Shown here: piece by piece, positions 63,956 through 64,000 of the stretch | Numbering within the stretch: position 1 is the stretch's first letter | Layout: every line of letters begins with the position of its first letter | Source of the DNA: Australimonas brisbanensis | GTDB lineage: Bacteria; Chloroflexota; Dehalococcoidia; Lucifugimonadales; Australimonadaceae | Reading direction: 5' to 3' | Length of the DNA stretch: 64,000 bases | NCBI GenBank assembly: GCA_038147155.1 | Contig: JAYQTA010000003.1 | Location: 236,929-300,928 of the forward strand | The notes under the pieces: generated by a model | Seen by the model: the letters and a program-made list of their open reading frames with translations, nothing else | The model's database searches: none | Told to the model about the DNA's origin: nothing | Made by a program: the position numbers and the translations under genes

Positions 63956-64000
63956 CCCTTCACGCCCCCATCAGCGAACCGAAGGGCCGCCCAACCGGGC

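Noticed and set aside
1..64000. CRISPR arrays, rRNA operons, replication origin
   Set aside because: No regularly spaced repeats, rRNA sequence or DnaA-box cluster was seen anywhere in the window.

Overview
The window is very GC-rich bacterial DNA with densely packed genes and no phage or IS element. Gene content points to a Chloroflexota member, perhaps Dehalococcoidia/SAR202-like or a freshwater relative: a heliorhodopsin, an archaellin-type pilin, a eukaryotic-type glutamine synthetase, an LLM-class oxidoreductase, adenosylcobalamin-dependent ribonucleotide reductase and a core-MetE-like protein. The exact lineage cannot be fixed from sequence alone. TAG is by far the commonest stop codon (about 45 of 63 called genes), which is unusual at this GC content.

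Layout. 1-12.9 kb is catabolic and C1 metabolism: a truncated 2-hydroxyacid dehydrogenase, an ABC exporter, 4-hydroxybenzoate hydroxylase, MFS carrier, a thioredoxin-fold lipoprotein whose first active-site Cys is an in-frame UGA (probable selenoprotein), formate-THF ligase, a CoxL-like molybdoenzyme subunit, class II aldolase, crotonase and a CoA-transferase. 12.9-21 kb holds ThiI, the 2-oxoacid dehydrogenase E1 alpha/E1 beta/E2 set, two adjacent genes each with an in-frame TAG, a stand-alone AICAR transformylase and LipB. 21-23.6 kb has a zinc-ribbon coiled-coil protein, a serine recombinase with a degenerate catalytic domain, and RNase P RNA.

23.5-34.5 kb looks like a DNA-damage and light-response island. 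It carries dnaE2, a DUF6504 gene and imuB (translesion mutasome), an SRAP/YedK protein, core-MetE, a heliorhodopsin, an SDR-DUF2867 protein and a small zinc ribbon. Divergent from these is a cobalamin-binding regulator with the W-x9-EH signature of CarH photoreceptors but an XRE-type C-terminal HTH instead of an N-terminal MerR one, followed by DUF523-DUF1722 (YbgA type). A perfect inverted repeat lies just downstream of the predicted leftward -10. This is the most exciting part of the window: a candidate B12-based light switch controlling a heliorhodopsin cassette.

34.5-50.8 kb is mostly housekeeping: a response regulator, MOSC protein, NrdJ, ECF sigma/anti-sigma pair, dUTPase/dCTP deaminase, FAD oxidase, amidase, Lgt, a leftward pentose-phosphate/amino-sugar operon (rpiB-tal-gnd-glmS) and YvcK. 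50.8-64 kb is mixed: an AT-hook-like small protein, MFS exporter, LLM oxidoreductase, nitroreductase, archaellin with a structured leader, GlnII, a peptidyl-prolyl isomerase, a GC-rich repeat patch, a ComD/ComE-like TPP decarboxylase, esterase, tRNA-Arg(UCU), enoyl-CoA hydratase, small membrane proteins, a 74-aa HTH protein behind a strong promoter and an AT-rich island, and a lipoprotein cytochrome c.

Expression signals recur. There are TTGACN/TANNNT promoters with 17-18 bp spacers, several TANNNT hexamers 6-7 nt before the start codon (leaderless transcripts), and convergent genes whose two TAG stops share one CTAG.
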